64,000 bases of DNA, from the NCBI GenBank assembly GCA_001051155.2, contig JYIP02000007.1, positions 2,606,342 through 2,670,341 on the forward strand, written 5' to 3'. Origin of the DNA: Chrysoporthe austroafricana (Eukaryota; Ascomycota; Sordariomycetes; Diaporthales; Cryphonectriaceae). The notes below the pieces were generated by a model that searched no databases, was not told the origin of the DNA, and saw only the letters and a list, made by a program, of their open reading frames with translations. A program made the translations under genes and the position numbers. Shown here piece by piece: positions 43,841 through 55,700 of the stretch (the stretch's first letter is position 1; each line of letters starts with the position of its first letter).

Positions 43841-45070
43841 CGTTGTATTGAGCCAGAAAATGGTATTAGCACCTCATGCTAACCACCAGATCCGGGGCAA
43901 TCAGCTTGAACAACCTAAGCGTGCATCTAGACAGACGAGCAAGCCAGACCTAGCCAAATAAACAATGCCTACGGCCTGGTCAGACGTCGTCAAGAAGGGA
44001 AAATCATTACAAGCGTAGATCTGAAAGAAGGTGCTGCTGGAACCGTCGCCGAGACAAAGTACAGGTCGGACTGGCCGGCGGGGGCTATTGACGAAATGGC
44101 CATGGCAAATTTACAGCCAAGAGACGGAATTTCAGTATTTTAATGATGCATAGCATCTGGTTAGGTAGGATAGAGAAAAGAACGCGATATATCTATTGTC
44201 TCCCTCGTACGTGGGAGGGCTAAAGTTAAAGGTCCGTCTACTTATGGGTTCGAAAGTGGAGGGGGGGGATGTGCATCCTCCGACGCTTGTACCCTGCACT
44301 GCCCACCGCAACAATGGCTAACTAGGGTGCGCGGAAAGAGGCAAGTCGCAGGTTCAGGCAAAAGCGTTCGCCTGGTGACGCACGGGCTATCCAGCGGTCC
44401 GAGCACGCGAGCTCCTTCGACCCGTCTCTTGAAGACCCCAGGAGCACGCCCTTCCCCAGCCCGACAGACTGAGCAACAACCGCGTTACGACCGAGTGACG
44501 ATGCACCCGGTAGCGGTGCCTTGGCCTCTGCTGCTGTGTGCAGGAGCTCTCCTGCGTCCCAGGCGAGGTCCGCCATGGCCAGGTCCTGTCACGTGCAGGA
44601 CAGACAGCAGGCTGCGCTGTTGCTTCTCCTCCTCCTCCTCCACCACCACCAGCAGCAGATACCACGGCGACCATCACACGCTGGGCACAGGCTGTCTTTT
44701 CTTCTAGTGACGACTGTGGCGGCGGTGGTGGTGGTGGTGGTTGAGGGGAGGGGCGGCGCTGACGACACAGACCAACACAGTCTCAGCGCGGCAGTGCAAT
44801 GCAGTCGTGCCGCAGCCTGCAATCTGCAAACCCCTCCCAGAAAAATCAGAGGCGACGCCACGTGAGGACGGGAGGGCCCTAGTGCGTGACAGCCCTGCAT
44901 GATTCCAGGAGGGCCAGCCGCCGTCCTAATTTCAGCACCAGCTGGCGTGGAACTGGCGGGGTCGTCGTGAACACCACCGCGAGGCCAACCAACCCCCCCT
45001 TCCACTTCCTGTTTTTTTTTTTATTATGTTATCCGCATCATAGCGGCATCATGCAACCAGCCAGAGGCTT
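43841..45070. other. Gene-free stretch
   Basis: No gene is supported. A segment at 44349-44450 shares a 21-base identity and a following CTCTTGAAGAC.CCCAGGAGCAC block with 51767-51822. A CTC/CAC trinucleotide-rich patch lies at 44625-44660 and a GGT-rich patch at 44718-44740. Confidence 0.55.
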
Positions 45071-45072
45071 AC

Positions 45073-45405
45073 GTTAGGTTAGAAGAGGGGGCAAGCACAG
45101 ATAGAGCTGCGTATGATTTGCTCTCTTTCCTCTGCTCTTTCTCCTGTATGGCTGCGGAGCGATGGATTCCACTACCCCTGGCCTGCATCCCAACAGCTAT
45201 AGTAACTGCAGATCGCGTCGGGTGATCATGCAGAGGTTCGGAGCCCACGGTGGGTTGGAAGAAGAGGCAAGAATAGGCGGAGCTACGGGCTAGTGTGCCC
45301 AATGTCTCGGCCCTGCCTGCGTATGATATGCTCTCTCTCCTCTGCTCTCTCTTCTGTATGTCTGCGGAGCGACGGGGCCCGCTGCTCCTGGCCTGCATCC
45401 TGCTA
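45073..45405 (+). repeat. Tandem duplication of about 200 bp
   Basis: The segment GCGTATGATTTGCTCTCT through CCTGGCCTGCATCC at 45108-45190 recurs at 45320-45402 (offset 212). A preceding AGAAG..GGCAAG..GAGCT block also recurs (45073 and 45251). It lies upstream of the 45924 gene. Confidence 0.85.
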
Positions 45406-45923
45406 GATGTGGAAGCCGGGGGCAGCAAGGCATCTGGCGGACCTCTTCCAGTATGGTACTTTTGTAACTGCGCACATCCCTGGCCCGGCACCAGCTCCGT
45501 GGATCGCAAGACTCCCGCCAGGGGGCGGGACATATAGCCACACGCAGAAGTACGCCGGCCGAGCTCGCCTGTTCCCTGTTCCCTTTCCCTTCTCAGCGCA
45601 GTCCTTTCTGAGTTGCCTTACACACTTCTTCACCTCGACAGAAACCACACCAGGCGGGCTTGCCCACCCTTTCCCTCCTTGTCTCGTTAGCGCAGACAGA
45701 CTTCGTGAGTTATTCCTCTCTGCTTATCAGATACCGGCTGCGGTGCTCGCGGCCAGCGCCAAGGACGGGCTGGAGGGACGGGCAGCCAAGGGGAGCTCAG
45801 GAGCGCGTTTGGGCGACGCGCGTTTGGGCGACGCGCAGCAACAGGCCTCACTCTTTCTTGCTGACAAATCCCAGATACATCCACCCTACCTTACGCCTCG
45901 GAAGCAATAACAACAATACGAAA

Positions 45924-47267
45924 ATGAGCAGCGCGGGACCAGAGCAGCTCGGCGTTGGCCAGGGCCCGACTCCTGGCGCGGCTGGCGGCAAGGGAGCAGA
46001 GCATCTCGGTGCTGTCCAGGGCCAGCAGGGTCAGCTCGATGTCGGCCAGGGCCAGATTCCGGGCGCGGCTGGCAGCAGGGGACCGATTCGGGCGTGGTTC
46101 GCGCAGCTCATCACCGACGTCTTTGATACGGTCAGCAGGGTTATAAGCACGGCCTCGGCGTGCCTGCTGCTCCTTGCCATCGCCATGGCCCCCTTCCTCC
46201 TCGTCGGCACCCCTGTGGCCAAGTTCTTCATGGATCACACCGTATGCCGCGCACCCCTCGCGCCCTTGGTCCTAGGCTCGCACTGCCCCAGTTATTATGC
46301 CTCCAGCGGCGCGTCCTGGAACCTGTCTAGCCTGATGGCGACGGCCTGCCGCAGTGCTCCGATCCGCTACCTGGACCTGCCGATCTGCGCGGACGACGCA
46401 CCTAGCACCTTCAACCCGAGCGTAGAGCCCGGGCTGGAGGACGCCGTGGCCCTGATCCATCATTTCCCGGCGCAGAATCTGGCCCTGCTGAATGCCTTCG
46501 ACGCCTCGCTCGACGAGGCGGGGAAGCTGAGGTGGATAACGGAGTACGCTCGGCTCCCCGGCTTCGAGCCTTTCGTTCAGGCGTACGACAGGCTTGACCG
46601 CGTGACTGGTAACAAGATCATAGATGCGGTCTCACGCCTCCTGGCCCAGTCGAATTCTTTTGCCGTGATGTTCAGGGTTGACTGCGGGTCTTTCCTGCAG
46701 CAGACCAGCCAGTTCAAGAAGGAGACGGGAGCCGGCTTCTGGCTGCGCATCCTGACCCTGGGCCACGGCCAGGCCGCAGCTTATCAAAAGGCTTACGAGA
46801 AGTATTGTGAGTTCTTGATGTGGACTATCGCCCGGGTCGTCGAGCTCGACGAGACGTCGAAATCCCTGCTGCACCTGTTCGACGAGGCGAAGGGCGACCT
46901 GAACCTCCTGGACAGCTTCATCTACAACAGCATAAGCCAGGCCAACGCCGAGATCGCAGACAAGGAGGGCGCGCTGTTGGGCAACATCCTGCACAAGAAG
47001 GCGATCGCGCTTCTGAGGGCCAACTACCAGCCGCTGCAGGACGCCATCCAGCATCGGAACGACCTCGTCGCAGCGCTCAAGAAGATGAACCTGGCCGTCC
47101 GGCAGGTCCGCGGGGGCCTGGAGGATATGAGGGCGAAGGCCATGACCGCCTCGGTGAAGAATGAGCTTGTTGGCTCGTTTGAAGCTGTTCAGCGCCTGCG
47201 GAACTTCGTCGGGGCTATGATGGAGATCCTGGCCAGGGTGGAGACGGGGCTCAAGCTGATCGATTAG
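45924..47267 (+). CDS. Single-pass membrane protein with helical domain
   Basis: A single exon of 447 residues from ATG 45924 (AAAATGAGC context); the frame opens upstream, but that part is non-coding in character. The N-terminus holds a Gly/Gln-rich duplication (LGVGQGPTPGAAG and LDVGQGQIPGAAG). One membrane helix follows at about 76-97 (SACLLLLAIAMAPFLLVG). A Cys-containing stretch (DHTVCRAPLAPLVLGSHC) comes next, then long helices with coiled-coil character (AYQKAYEKYCEFLMWTI, LNLLDSFIYNSISQANAEI, VRQVRGGLEDMRAKAM). The topology suggests a short Gly-rich tail on one side of a membrane and a large helical domain on the other. No family is recognised. Confidence 0.72.
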   Translation: MSSAGPEQLGVGQGPTPGAAGGKGAEHLGAVQGQQGQLDVGQGQIPGAAGSRGPIRAWFAQLITDVFDTVSRVISTASACLLLLAIAMAPFLLVGTPVAKFFMDHTVCRAPLAPLVLGSHCPSYYASSGASWNLSSLMATACRSAPIRYLDLPICADDAPSTFNPSVEPGLEDAVALIHHFPAQNLALLNAFDASLDEAGKLRWITEYARLPGFEPFVQAYDRLDRVTGNKIIDAVSRLLAQSNSFAVMFRVDCGSFLQQTSQFKKETGAGFWLRILTLGHGQAAAYQKAYEKYCEFLMWTIARVVELDETSKSLLHLFDEAKGDLNLLDSFIYNSISQANAEIADKEGALLGNILHKKAIALLRANYQPLQDAIQHRNDLVAALKKMNLAVRQVRGGLEDMRAKAMTASVKNELVGSFEAVQRLRNFVGAMMEILARVETGLKLID

Positions 47268-48300
47268 ATGCCGACGGGCCACCAGACGACCACGGTGGCG
47301 CCTGTGTGCATCTTTCCGGCCCGAGGGGGGGGGAGTCTTCTGCCCTTGTCGGAGATTCTGGTGTGCCCGGTCCCATGTTGCTAGATGTGCCGCGCAAGAG
47401 GGCTCAATATGTAGAGTAGAGGAGAGGGAGGGAATGGTTCTTCCGAGAATGCTGTTGAAGGTGACGAAGGAAGGACGAGGAGCTTTGTTGGGGGGCGGGG
47501 GCTTGAACGTCGACTTTGAATTAGAATCGAGGCTGCTGATAGATACTATTCTTCTCTCGGAGCCTAGTCACACTGTGACCAGGGGACAATCTCTCTGTGT
47601 CCTCAATACTTCGCCGAGGCTGGAGCGCACCAACTCTGCGCTGAACAAGAAGAGGATACAAGCCACCGAGGCTATGCGGCCCACGGTCATTCGTTTCATG
47701 CTCAAGAAACCCCTTCGATGTCAGCCTTCCGATCCGGACGGTGCTCCCCGCTCCTGGCAACATCTTTCTTTCGACCCAGCTGACAGAGACACGCAAGTGA
47801 AGGAGACGGCCATAGGACACGGCTCAGACACGAGTCGACCAGCTCAGGTTGATCACAGCCCGGGGGCCAGACAGACTATCGTGATACGGAGGCTAGCCTG
47901 CCGACCTCGCGGCAGCAGACGAGCGGGTCGCCGCTAGCCTAGGCGGGTCAGAGGATCCCCGGTGGAGGGAAAGGGGGCTGTAGCGTCTCCGACCGAGCTG
48001 CATGCAGAGAGGGCAACACGGTAAGGCTTTTATTCCGAATAGCTAGCTAGACGACCCTTCCAAAGCCGGATTACTGATCTTGGATGGTTACGGCAGCCAC
48101 GGAATAGCTGAATTTATATAGGAATGCTTCCAAAATAATATTCTATTACTTTATTTGCCCCTTTATACTTTTTTCTACGTTCTCCAACCTTTAGATTCAG
48201 GCAATTTCGTTTCTCTCAAGAGGGCCTATCGGAATAAGATCAGTTTTCTGGTGTCGTGGGGAACAGGGATTCTTGCTCTGACCCTGGCCTGATTCAAGAT
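47268..48300. other. Gene-free stretch
   Basis: A plus-strand frame at 47434-47937 is open but shows no motif and biased Arg/Ser composition, so it is not called. AT-rich DNA from 48050 leads into the dispersed repeat. Confidence 0.5.
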
Positions 48301-48308
48301 CCGTGCCA

Positions 48309-48548
48309 TTTTTCGAACCTTAGCCAGGGCTCCAGATATATATATATATAGGCTGTGCCGTTCCCTCGTCCCCTCGGAAGGACAAGAGAGAGGCATGTCC
48401 GGACTTGGATCAATATGTCTTCCCCTCAAAAATCCTGATTCGCAACCTAATTATTTTCTGCCTCGACATCCCTCGAGGGGGCCCAGTTCTGTCCGTTCTG
48501 CTCCGATCAGAGTATAGTGATAAATTCTGGGTCCTTTTTGTGATATCT
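48309..48548 (+). repeat. Dispersed direct repeat, copy 2
   Basis: Second copy of the element at 43609-43840, same orientation, 4.7 kb away. It contains GTGCCATTTTTCGAACC, a shorter (AT)n stretch, AAAATCCTGATTCGCAACCT and GCCCAGTTCTGTCCGTTCTG. Confidence 0.9.
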
Positions 48549-48749
48549 ATCTTGTCCCATTGCCGTTCGTTTATGACCCCTTTATTAGGGGAGCTCTATC
48601 CTCGCTCGCCTTCCCGTTTAGCCTTGCGGGCTATATAGGGAGCATATGTGGTGTTTTTAAGGACAGCAGACCCGCCTATACTGGGTTGATGGGGAGATTT
48701 AACAATTGCTGGAAAACGGCTTTTCCTTGAAAATTATTATCTGATCCGG

Positions 48750-49282
48750 ATGGAAAGCGATAGGTCTTTGGCCTATCTCTCGTGCCAAATCGCTTTTCAG
48801 CTTTCTTCTCGAGAACCCTCAACAATATATCCAAGTTCAAATTTCTTCGAGCTCAAGGCTTACGACAGCAGAAAATCTCATTCCGGAACCCTCTTCGAAC
48901 GAATCGACTATATATATAACGCCCAGGAAGTCTAAAGAGCTAGAAGACTAGTTGGATCGCTTCAAAGCCCAGATTTCACTGTCGCCAACATAACGCATTC
49001 TATTCAGAAAAATTACTAAAGGTCTTTGACGAGAAAGCCGTCTTATTGGCCCATGCCTTCTAGAGAATCCAGGCCCTAGAGACTCAGGTTGAAGCTATCA
49101 AACCTAGAAACAGAAGGAAGGTAGAAACCAGCCCGAATTCTAGGTTCGCTGATATCGAAGCTATCCAGAGGGCTCAAAAAGAGGCCAATTAGGATGCAAA
49201 TAGTTTCAATAAAGAGAGCGATAGCGAATTATGTGTAGTTGAAGTGGACTGTATTGTAGTTGCTGATACGGAGGAGCAGTAA
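48750..49282 (+). pseudogene. Pogo-type transposase C-terminal relic with RIP-type stops
   Basis: From about 48880, one frame reads ESTIYITPRKSKELED, then TAG at 48949, then LDRFKAQISLSPT. After a one-base frame change it reads KLLKVFDEKAVLLAHAF, then TAG at 49061, then RIQALETQVEAIKP. It continues RRKVETSPNSRFADIEAIQR and, after TAG at 49190, ends at TAA 49280-49282. The TPRKS motif, the coiled ALExQVE helix and the SPNxxFxxIxxI tail are characteristic of fungal pogo-like DDE transposases. All three TAG codons stand where Gln fits, so each is a single C-to-T change at CpA. The catalytic DDE domain is not present. Confidence 0.75.
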
Positions 49283-49409
49283 AGAAGTCAAATATATGAT
49301 ATATATATACATGTGTGGCTGGCCACGGTGGCCCATTTATGGGTGCTTTGATTTAACGTCGAACCCGCCTGACCCCCTCCCACTCTCGCCGCACGCATTC
49401 GAGGCTGGA

Positions 49410-49575
49410 CAGCAGTCCGAACCGCTGCATCCACCCACCACCCACCACGCGCCAGACCGGGCCGGACTGCGTGAAGAAAGTATCTCACAGGATGTGCGCA
49501 CCAGGAGCAATCATGTCCGGATGGCTTTTCCAGCGCAGGCGAAAGCAATCAACTTTGGACGTGTGGTGTGCGCAA
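49410..49575 (-). repeat. Inverted-repeat partner left of ATG3
   Basis: The minus strand contains GATTGCT.TCGCCTGCGCTGG, GCATGGTGGG-like and GCGGTTCGGACTGCTG words in the same order as the plus strand at 51850-51980. The two copies are therefore in inverted orientation on either side of ATG3. Confidence 0.7.
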
Positions 49576-50052
49576 GAATCTGTTTGGGGGCGAGACCCCT
49601 GCGGCCTCAGCAGACATCTACGGGCAGGGATGGCGAGAAGCGGAGAGGGAGACACACGCACACCCACAGAAAGAGAAAGTGTGTGAGAGAGAGAGCTAAA
49701 GAGAGATGCAGAGAAAGAAATGTAGATAACATATTCGGCCTGCTGAGGGCCGCCCTGTCTGTCTGTCATAGCCTCGGACCGTGATAGGATAGTCTGCACA
49801 TGCACACACACACACACACACACATACGCAGACGCACCGTGCTCTCCCTAACACCATATTCTCACGGCCAACGCCAGCTCTTTGATCCAAGTTACCGCAG
49901 GAAGGCCGCCTCTCCGGTTCAAATATCCGTCGGTTACTCCAAGTCCCTTCACCCATCCCGAAACGCCTCACAGAAAACGCAAGAAAAATAATGAAAAAAA
50001 AAAAAGAGGAAAAAAAAGGGGGGTAAGGGGGGTGAAGAGGCACGGGAGGTGC

Positions 50053-51292
50053 TCAGACGCCCATGGTGAAGTCGTGCTCGATACCCGGCGTCACGCTCGC
50101 GATGAACTGTGTGAGGGAACATGGTCAGCCGCTGTCGGAGCCAGGGGGGGGGGAAGGTAAGGCTCGCGGGCGTGCGGGCGTGTGCATACCTTCAGGAACA
50201 CCACGAGGTACTGGTCCACCCGGATGGCGACCTCGGCGTCGTCCACGTCGTGGCCGACCTCCTCCCACTCGTCGCCGCTGCTGCCCCTGTCCGCGGGAGC
50301 CGCGGGCGCCGGGGCGACGCCGAGCCTGCTCATCTCGCCGGCGAGGCCCCGCACGCCGCTCTGGTCGTCCGCGCCCGCCCTCTGCTCCCCGGCCCGGAGC
50401 CGGTCGCGCCGCAGCTTGAGGGCGGCGTCGGCGCGGTCCAGCAGGGTCTTCATGACGGGGGCGTGCTTGCAGGGGTGCACCGAGGCCATCTTGATGTTGT
50501 TGGCGAAGAAGGGGAAGTCCTCCAGCGTCACGGTCTTGTCCTTGTAGTCGCCGACGATGTCCTCCATCATCAGCTGCGGCTGCAGGGGCTGGCCGCCGGG
50601 CGCGTAGCCGGACATGTAGAGGCGGGGGGTTCGGTAGTACGGGGAGTACATGATGTAGAGGGTGTACGTGCGTCGGCCGCTGTAGGAAAGAGGAAGGGGG
50701 CTACGTCAGCGCGGGGTTCCAACAGCTTCCAGGGCAGACGGACAGACAGACAGACGTACCTGTTGCCGCCATCACCCTGCGCGTCAGGGATGATGGCCTC
50801 ATCGTCATCATCGTCCTCCATGTCCGGGATGTCATCGTCGTCCTCGACGACCTCGCCCTCGCCGACGTTGCCGGCGTCGTCGACGGTGCGTATCTCGCGG
50901 ACCTTGAGCGGCTGGCTGCTCGACAGGCCGCCGGTGCGCAGCCAGCCGTCCTCGTCACTGCCGCCGGGCGCGCCGCCGCCGCCGAAGCCCTCGCCGTCCT
51001 GGACGATAGCCTCCTCGTGGCCGGCGTCGCCGGCGAAGTCGGCGTCCAGGCGGCGGTGGCACGGCACGTTGCGGGTGACGAGGAACTGCTTGCCCGGGGG
51101 CAGGTAGGCGACGCGCCGCGAGGCCGGGTCGGCGTCGGCCCAGGACCAGGTGGGGAACTTGAAGACCAGGTAGTCGCCGGCGGCGAGGAACTCCTCGGGG
51201 GTGATCTGGCCCGTGGTGCGGAAGGTCGAGGTGCTCGTGACGGGCGTGTACCTGTCGCGGAGGCTGTTGACGGTCGAGTAGAGGAGGTTCAT
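50053..51292 (-). CDS. ATG3: Atg3, E2-like enzyme for Atg8 lipidation
   Basis: Three exons on the minus strand: 51292-50760, 50679-50190 and 50106-50053, with introns of 80 and 83 bases (GTACGT...CTACAG and GTATGC...CACAG). The spliced product has 358 residues. Atg3 takes Atg8 from Atg7 and conjugates it to phosphatidylethanolamine on the growing autophagosome. The N-terminus [17 protein letters not shown] is the membrane-binding amphipathic helix. [10 protein letters not shown] and [14 protein letters not shown] follow, then the acidic flexible region ([16 protein letters not shown]). The catalytic HPC motif sits in [20 protein letters not shown] with Cys248. DEWEEV resembles the WxxL-type Atg8-interacting motif, and the C-terminus [17 protein letters not shown] is the conserved end. 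It is divergently arranged from SLA2, about 1.5 kb apart. All key residues are intact. Confidence 0.97.
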
Positions 51293-52768
51293 GCTGGGCG
51301 GGGCTGCTGCAAGTAAGAGGGGGAGAGGGGGGTTATCTCTGCAGGGAAGAAGAGGTAGGGGGAGAGGAAGAGGGAGGCGAAGAAGGCTGTAGGTGTGGGC
51401 TGAGCTCTTTTCCCAGGCGGTGCCGTCGTGATCGGGAGAGAAGAGGTAGGTAGGCTGTGCTGGGCGGATGATGAATGTGCAGATGTCAGCGCGGGAGGGG
51501 TCCTGGCTGGCAGGGTCGCCTGCTTGCGTCCCAAGGGCGGGCTGGCATCACATGCGGGGGGAGGGGGGGAGCAGCTGCCTGCAAGGCGGTGGGTCCAGCC
51601 AGCGGAGGGGGGGAGGGGGTAGTGAAACAGTCATACAATAAAGTTAGCATGCTGTAGCCCCCCCACCGAACCCACTGTCAGGCCTGGCGTTACAGTGGCC
51701 GCTGGGCTCTACCCCTCTGGAGCCGGCCACGCCACGCCCAAACCAGCGCCTCTCTTTCCAGCGAAACAGGTTCAGGCAAAAGCGTTCAATCCGGTCTCTT
51801 GAAGACACCCAGGAGCACGGCACACACGAGCGCGCGCGAACAACAGGTCCGAAGTCGATTGCTGTCGCCTGCGCTGGAAAACCGGTCCGGACATTGGTGG
51901 CTTCTGCTGCTTTTCTCCCGCAGTCTAGCTAGGTCTAGCGCATGGTGGGTGTATGCGGCGGTTCGGACTGCTGCTGGTGGTGCTGTGCATGTTGTGTCCA
52001 AGTCGCTGTGTGTGTCCTGCTGTGTGCTGTGCTGTGTGCTGGGGTCTTGTAGCTGACATCATCTGTTTCCCGCGATCGATACCGATACCCGGGGACGACG
52101 ATCAGAACCCCCCAGGCGCACGGCCGCGACGGTCAGGTTCATCTCGCCTCCCTGGCCCACGGCGCAATCCGAGACGAGCTTGTTGTCCTCGCGCCTGAGC
52201 CCCGAGCTGGGTCCACGTGGGGAGCGTTACCCAGCATAGGGGTTGGGGGGGCGACGCCGATTGGCCAAGGGGGGCCCAGGGTGGAGACAGGGGTTGTCAC
52301 AGTGGTGCCTGCCTGCCCGCGCAGTGGGAGACAGTGGTGCCAGCCACCCCCTGACGTGACTGGGCGGCCTGGCAGGCCAACGCAGGCCACGCAGGCGCTG
52401 CCGTGGTGTGGCAGTACCTTCTACCAGGCACAGCAGCAGCGCCGCCAGCGACCAAGTTTTTGCCCCCCGCTGACGACGTCCTCGTCCTTGGCGTGAGGCT
52501 CATCATCGATAGCAAGCAGACAAGCCGGAATCGGTTCTCCCGTATCGTTTATCTTCCTCCCCCGCTCTCCCCGCGACACACGCCCTCCCGCTACCACCAC
52601 ACCGTCCATCGACCCCCTTCCTCCTCCTCCCAGCGCGCCCGCACCTTTCTGCTCGAACCCTCCGCCCGCCCGCGCGCATACGACACCGAACCCGGCCCGC
52701 GGAAAGTCCACAGACAGGCGCCTCCACGGCGGCACGAGAGCCCGGCAGAGGCCGGAGACGACGGAACG
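51293..52768. promoter_or_regulatory. Shared ATG3-SLA2 upstream region with a repeat copy
   Basis: This 1.5 kb region must hold both divergent promoters. Long GC-rich frames have no motif. A dispersed segment at 51767-51985 is related to 44349-44450 in its left part and inverted-related to 49410-49575 in its right part. The last 250 bases before SLA2 are pyrimidine-rich (CCTCCTCC), as is usual for fungal housekeeping leaders. Confidence 0.6.
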
Positions 52769-55700
52769 ATGGCGACGATTCGGAGTCTGGACCATACCAA
52801 GTGCGTACCCCACGCCGGCCGGCCAGTCAGCGCGGCGGCCACTCCCCCCCCCCCTTTCTTTCCATCTCCTCGACGGGATGCTGAACCTTTTGATCCCCTT
52901 CCCCTTCCCTCTGCTTGACGGGGGTCCCGACCTCTTCGTCCCGCTTCTCCTCTCCGGCTCAACTATGTGCTGACCTCTGTCCCCCCTTTCTCCCCCATCG
53001 CAGGTCCGAGACCGAGCTCGCCATCAACATCAAGAAGGCCACCAGCCCCGACGAGACCGCGCCGAAGCGTAAACATGTGCGCAGCTGCATCGTCTACACC
53101 TGGGACCACAAGTCCGGCCAGTCCTTCTGGGCCGGCCTGAAAGTGTGCGTTTCCCTCCCCCTTCTTCCCAGCCCCTGGCTCCCTACATATCCTGTCCTGC
53201 GCCACGCCCACACCCTCTCCCACCACGGCCTGCACCTCGAGACGACGGCGCCCAATCTAGAAGAGGAGGCTTATATTCTGTCTCTGGGACGGGCGGGCTC
53301 TTGAAGAGGAGGTTCATATTCTGTCGCTGGGGCGAGCGGGCTCTCAGGAGGCGGTCAGGAGGCGGGCAGGAGGCTACGTCGTCGTGAGGGACCACAGGCC
53401 AGAGCAGGCGCAGGCCAGAGCAGGCGCAGGCTGTACGTCGGGGTGATCTGCTTGTCTTCTGTGGCTGACCTTTCTCGCCCTCTCTCCTGCCAGACAACCC
53501 ATCCTCGCCGACGAGGTCCAGACCTTCAAGGCGCTCATCACGATCCACAAGGTCCTCCAGGAGGGCCACCCCCACGTCATCCGCGAGGCGCTCGCCAACC
53601 GGGCATGGATAGAAAGCCTGAACCGGGGCATGGGCGGCGAGGGCATGCGCGGCTACGGCCCGCTGATCCGGGAATACGTCTACTTCCTCCTGGCGAAGCT
53701 GTCCTTCCACCAGCAGCACCCCGAGTTTAACGGCACCTTCGAGTACGAGGAGTATCTCAGCCTGAAGGCCATCAATGATCCGAACGAGGGCTACGAGACC
53801 ATCACGGACCTCATGACGCTCCAGGACAAGATCGACCAGTTCCAGAAGCTGATCTTCTCGCACTTCCGCAACGTCGGCAACAACGAGTGCCGCATCTCGG
53901 CCCTCGTGCCCCTGGTGGCCGAGAGCTACGGCATCTACAAGTTCATCACCAGCATGCTGCGCGCCATGCACTCGATGACGGGCGACACGGAGGCGCTTGA
54001 GCCCCTCCGCTCGCGGTACGACGCCCAGCACTACCGCCTCGTCAAGTTCTACTACGAGTGCTCCAACCTCCGGTACCTCACCAGCCTGATCACCATCCCC
54101 AAGCTGCCCCAGGACCCCCCCAACCTGCTCGCCGAGGACGAGAACGCGCCGAAGCTGCCCGCGCGCCCGAAGCAGGAGATCGAGCGGGCGCCGACGCCGC
54201 CGCGGCAGCCCAAGGTGGAGGAGCCGGACGAGATCTCGGAGTTCTGGAAGAGCGAGCTGGACCGCCAGAACCGGGAGTACGAGGAGCAGCAGCGGGTGCT
54301 CGAGGCGCAGCAGCTGGCGCAGCAGCAGGCGCAGCAGCAGGCCGCGCTCCAGGCGCAGCGCGACTTCGAGGAGCAGCAGCGGCGGCTGGCGGAGCAGCAG
54401 ATGCTGCAGGCGGAGGCGCTGCGGGCGCAGCAGGCGCAGTCCCTCACGCAGGGCCGCCTCGCGGAGCTGGAGCAGGAGAACCTGAACGCGCGGGCGCAGT
54501 ACGAGCGCGACCAGCTCATGCTGCAGCAGTACGACCAGCGGGTCAAGAACCTGGAGAGCGAGCTGCAGCAGCTGCAGGGCAACTACGGGCAGCAGATCGC
54601 GAGCAAGGACGACCAGATCCGGGCGCTCCAGGAGCAGGTGAACACGTGGCGGACCAAGTACGAGGCGCTGGCCAAGCTGTACTCACAGCTGCGCCACGAG
54701 CACCTGGACCTCCTGCAGAAGTTCAAGGCGGTGCAGCTCAAGGCGGCGTCGGCGCAGGAGGCCATCGACCGGCGGGAGAAGCTGGAGCGCGAGATCAAGA
54801 CTAAGAACCTCGAGCTGGCGGACATGATCCGCGAGCGGGACCGGGCGCTGCACGAGAAGGACCGGCTCAGCGGCTCTAACAAGGACGAGGTCGAGAAGCT
54901 GCGCCGGGAGCTGCGCATGGCGCTGGACCGGGCCGACAACATCGAGCGGAGCAAGGGCAACGAGCTCTCGACGATGCTGGCGCGGTACAACCGGGAGATG
55001 GCGGACCTCGAGGAGGCGCTGCGCAACAAGAGCCGCGCGCTCGAGGAGGCGCAGGAGAAGGTCCGCAGCGGCGGCTCGGACCTCGAGCTGCTGCTGCGCG
55101 AGAAGGAGGAGGAGCTCGAGGTGTACAAGGCGGGCATGGACCAGGCGCTGGTCGAGCTCAGCGAGCTCAAGACAAACCAGGGCGACACGGACCACGCCAT
55201 CGACGGGCAGATCGACGCGCTCATCCTGGCCAACCTGGACAAGATCAACGAGATCATCGACTCGGTGCTGCAGAGCGGGGTGGCGCGCGTCGACGACGCC
55301 ATGTACGAGCTCGACTCGACGATGCAGGCGGGCAACCAGAACGCGTCGCCGTCGTACGTGCTGTCGCAGATCGAGAAGGCGTCGTCGAGCGCCGTGGAGT
55401 TCGCGACGGCGTTCAACAACTTCATCGCGGACGGGCCCAACGCGGCGTACGCAGACCTGATTAAGGCGATCAACGTGTACGCGAGCTCCATCTCGGACGT
55501 GTGCAACAACACCAAGGGCCTCACGCGGCTCGCGACGGACGAGAAGAAGAGCGACTCGCTGATCGGCGGGGCGCGGCAGTCGGCGCAGTCGACGGTCAAG
55601 TTCTTCCGGGGGCTCCAGAGCTTCCGGCTGGAGGGCATGGACCCGGTGCAGAAGACGGACGTGGTGGTCAACAGCATGAACGACGTGCAGCTGAACCTGC

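Noticed and set aside
47434..47937. A 167-codon plus-strand frame
   Set aside because: No domain, Arg-rich tail, both strands open; more likely downstream non-coding DNA.
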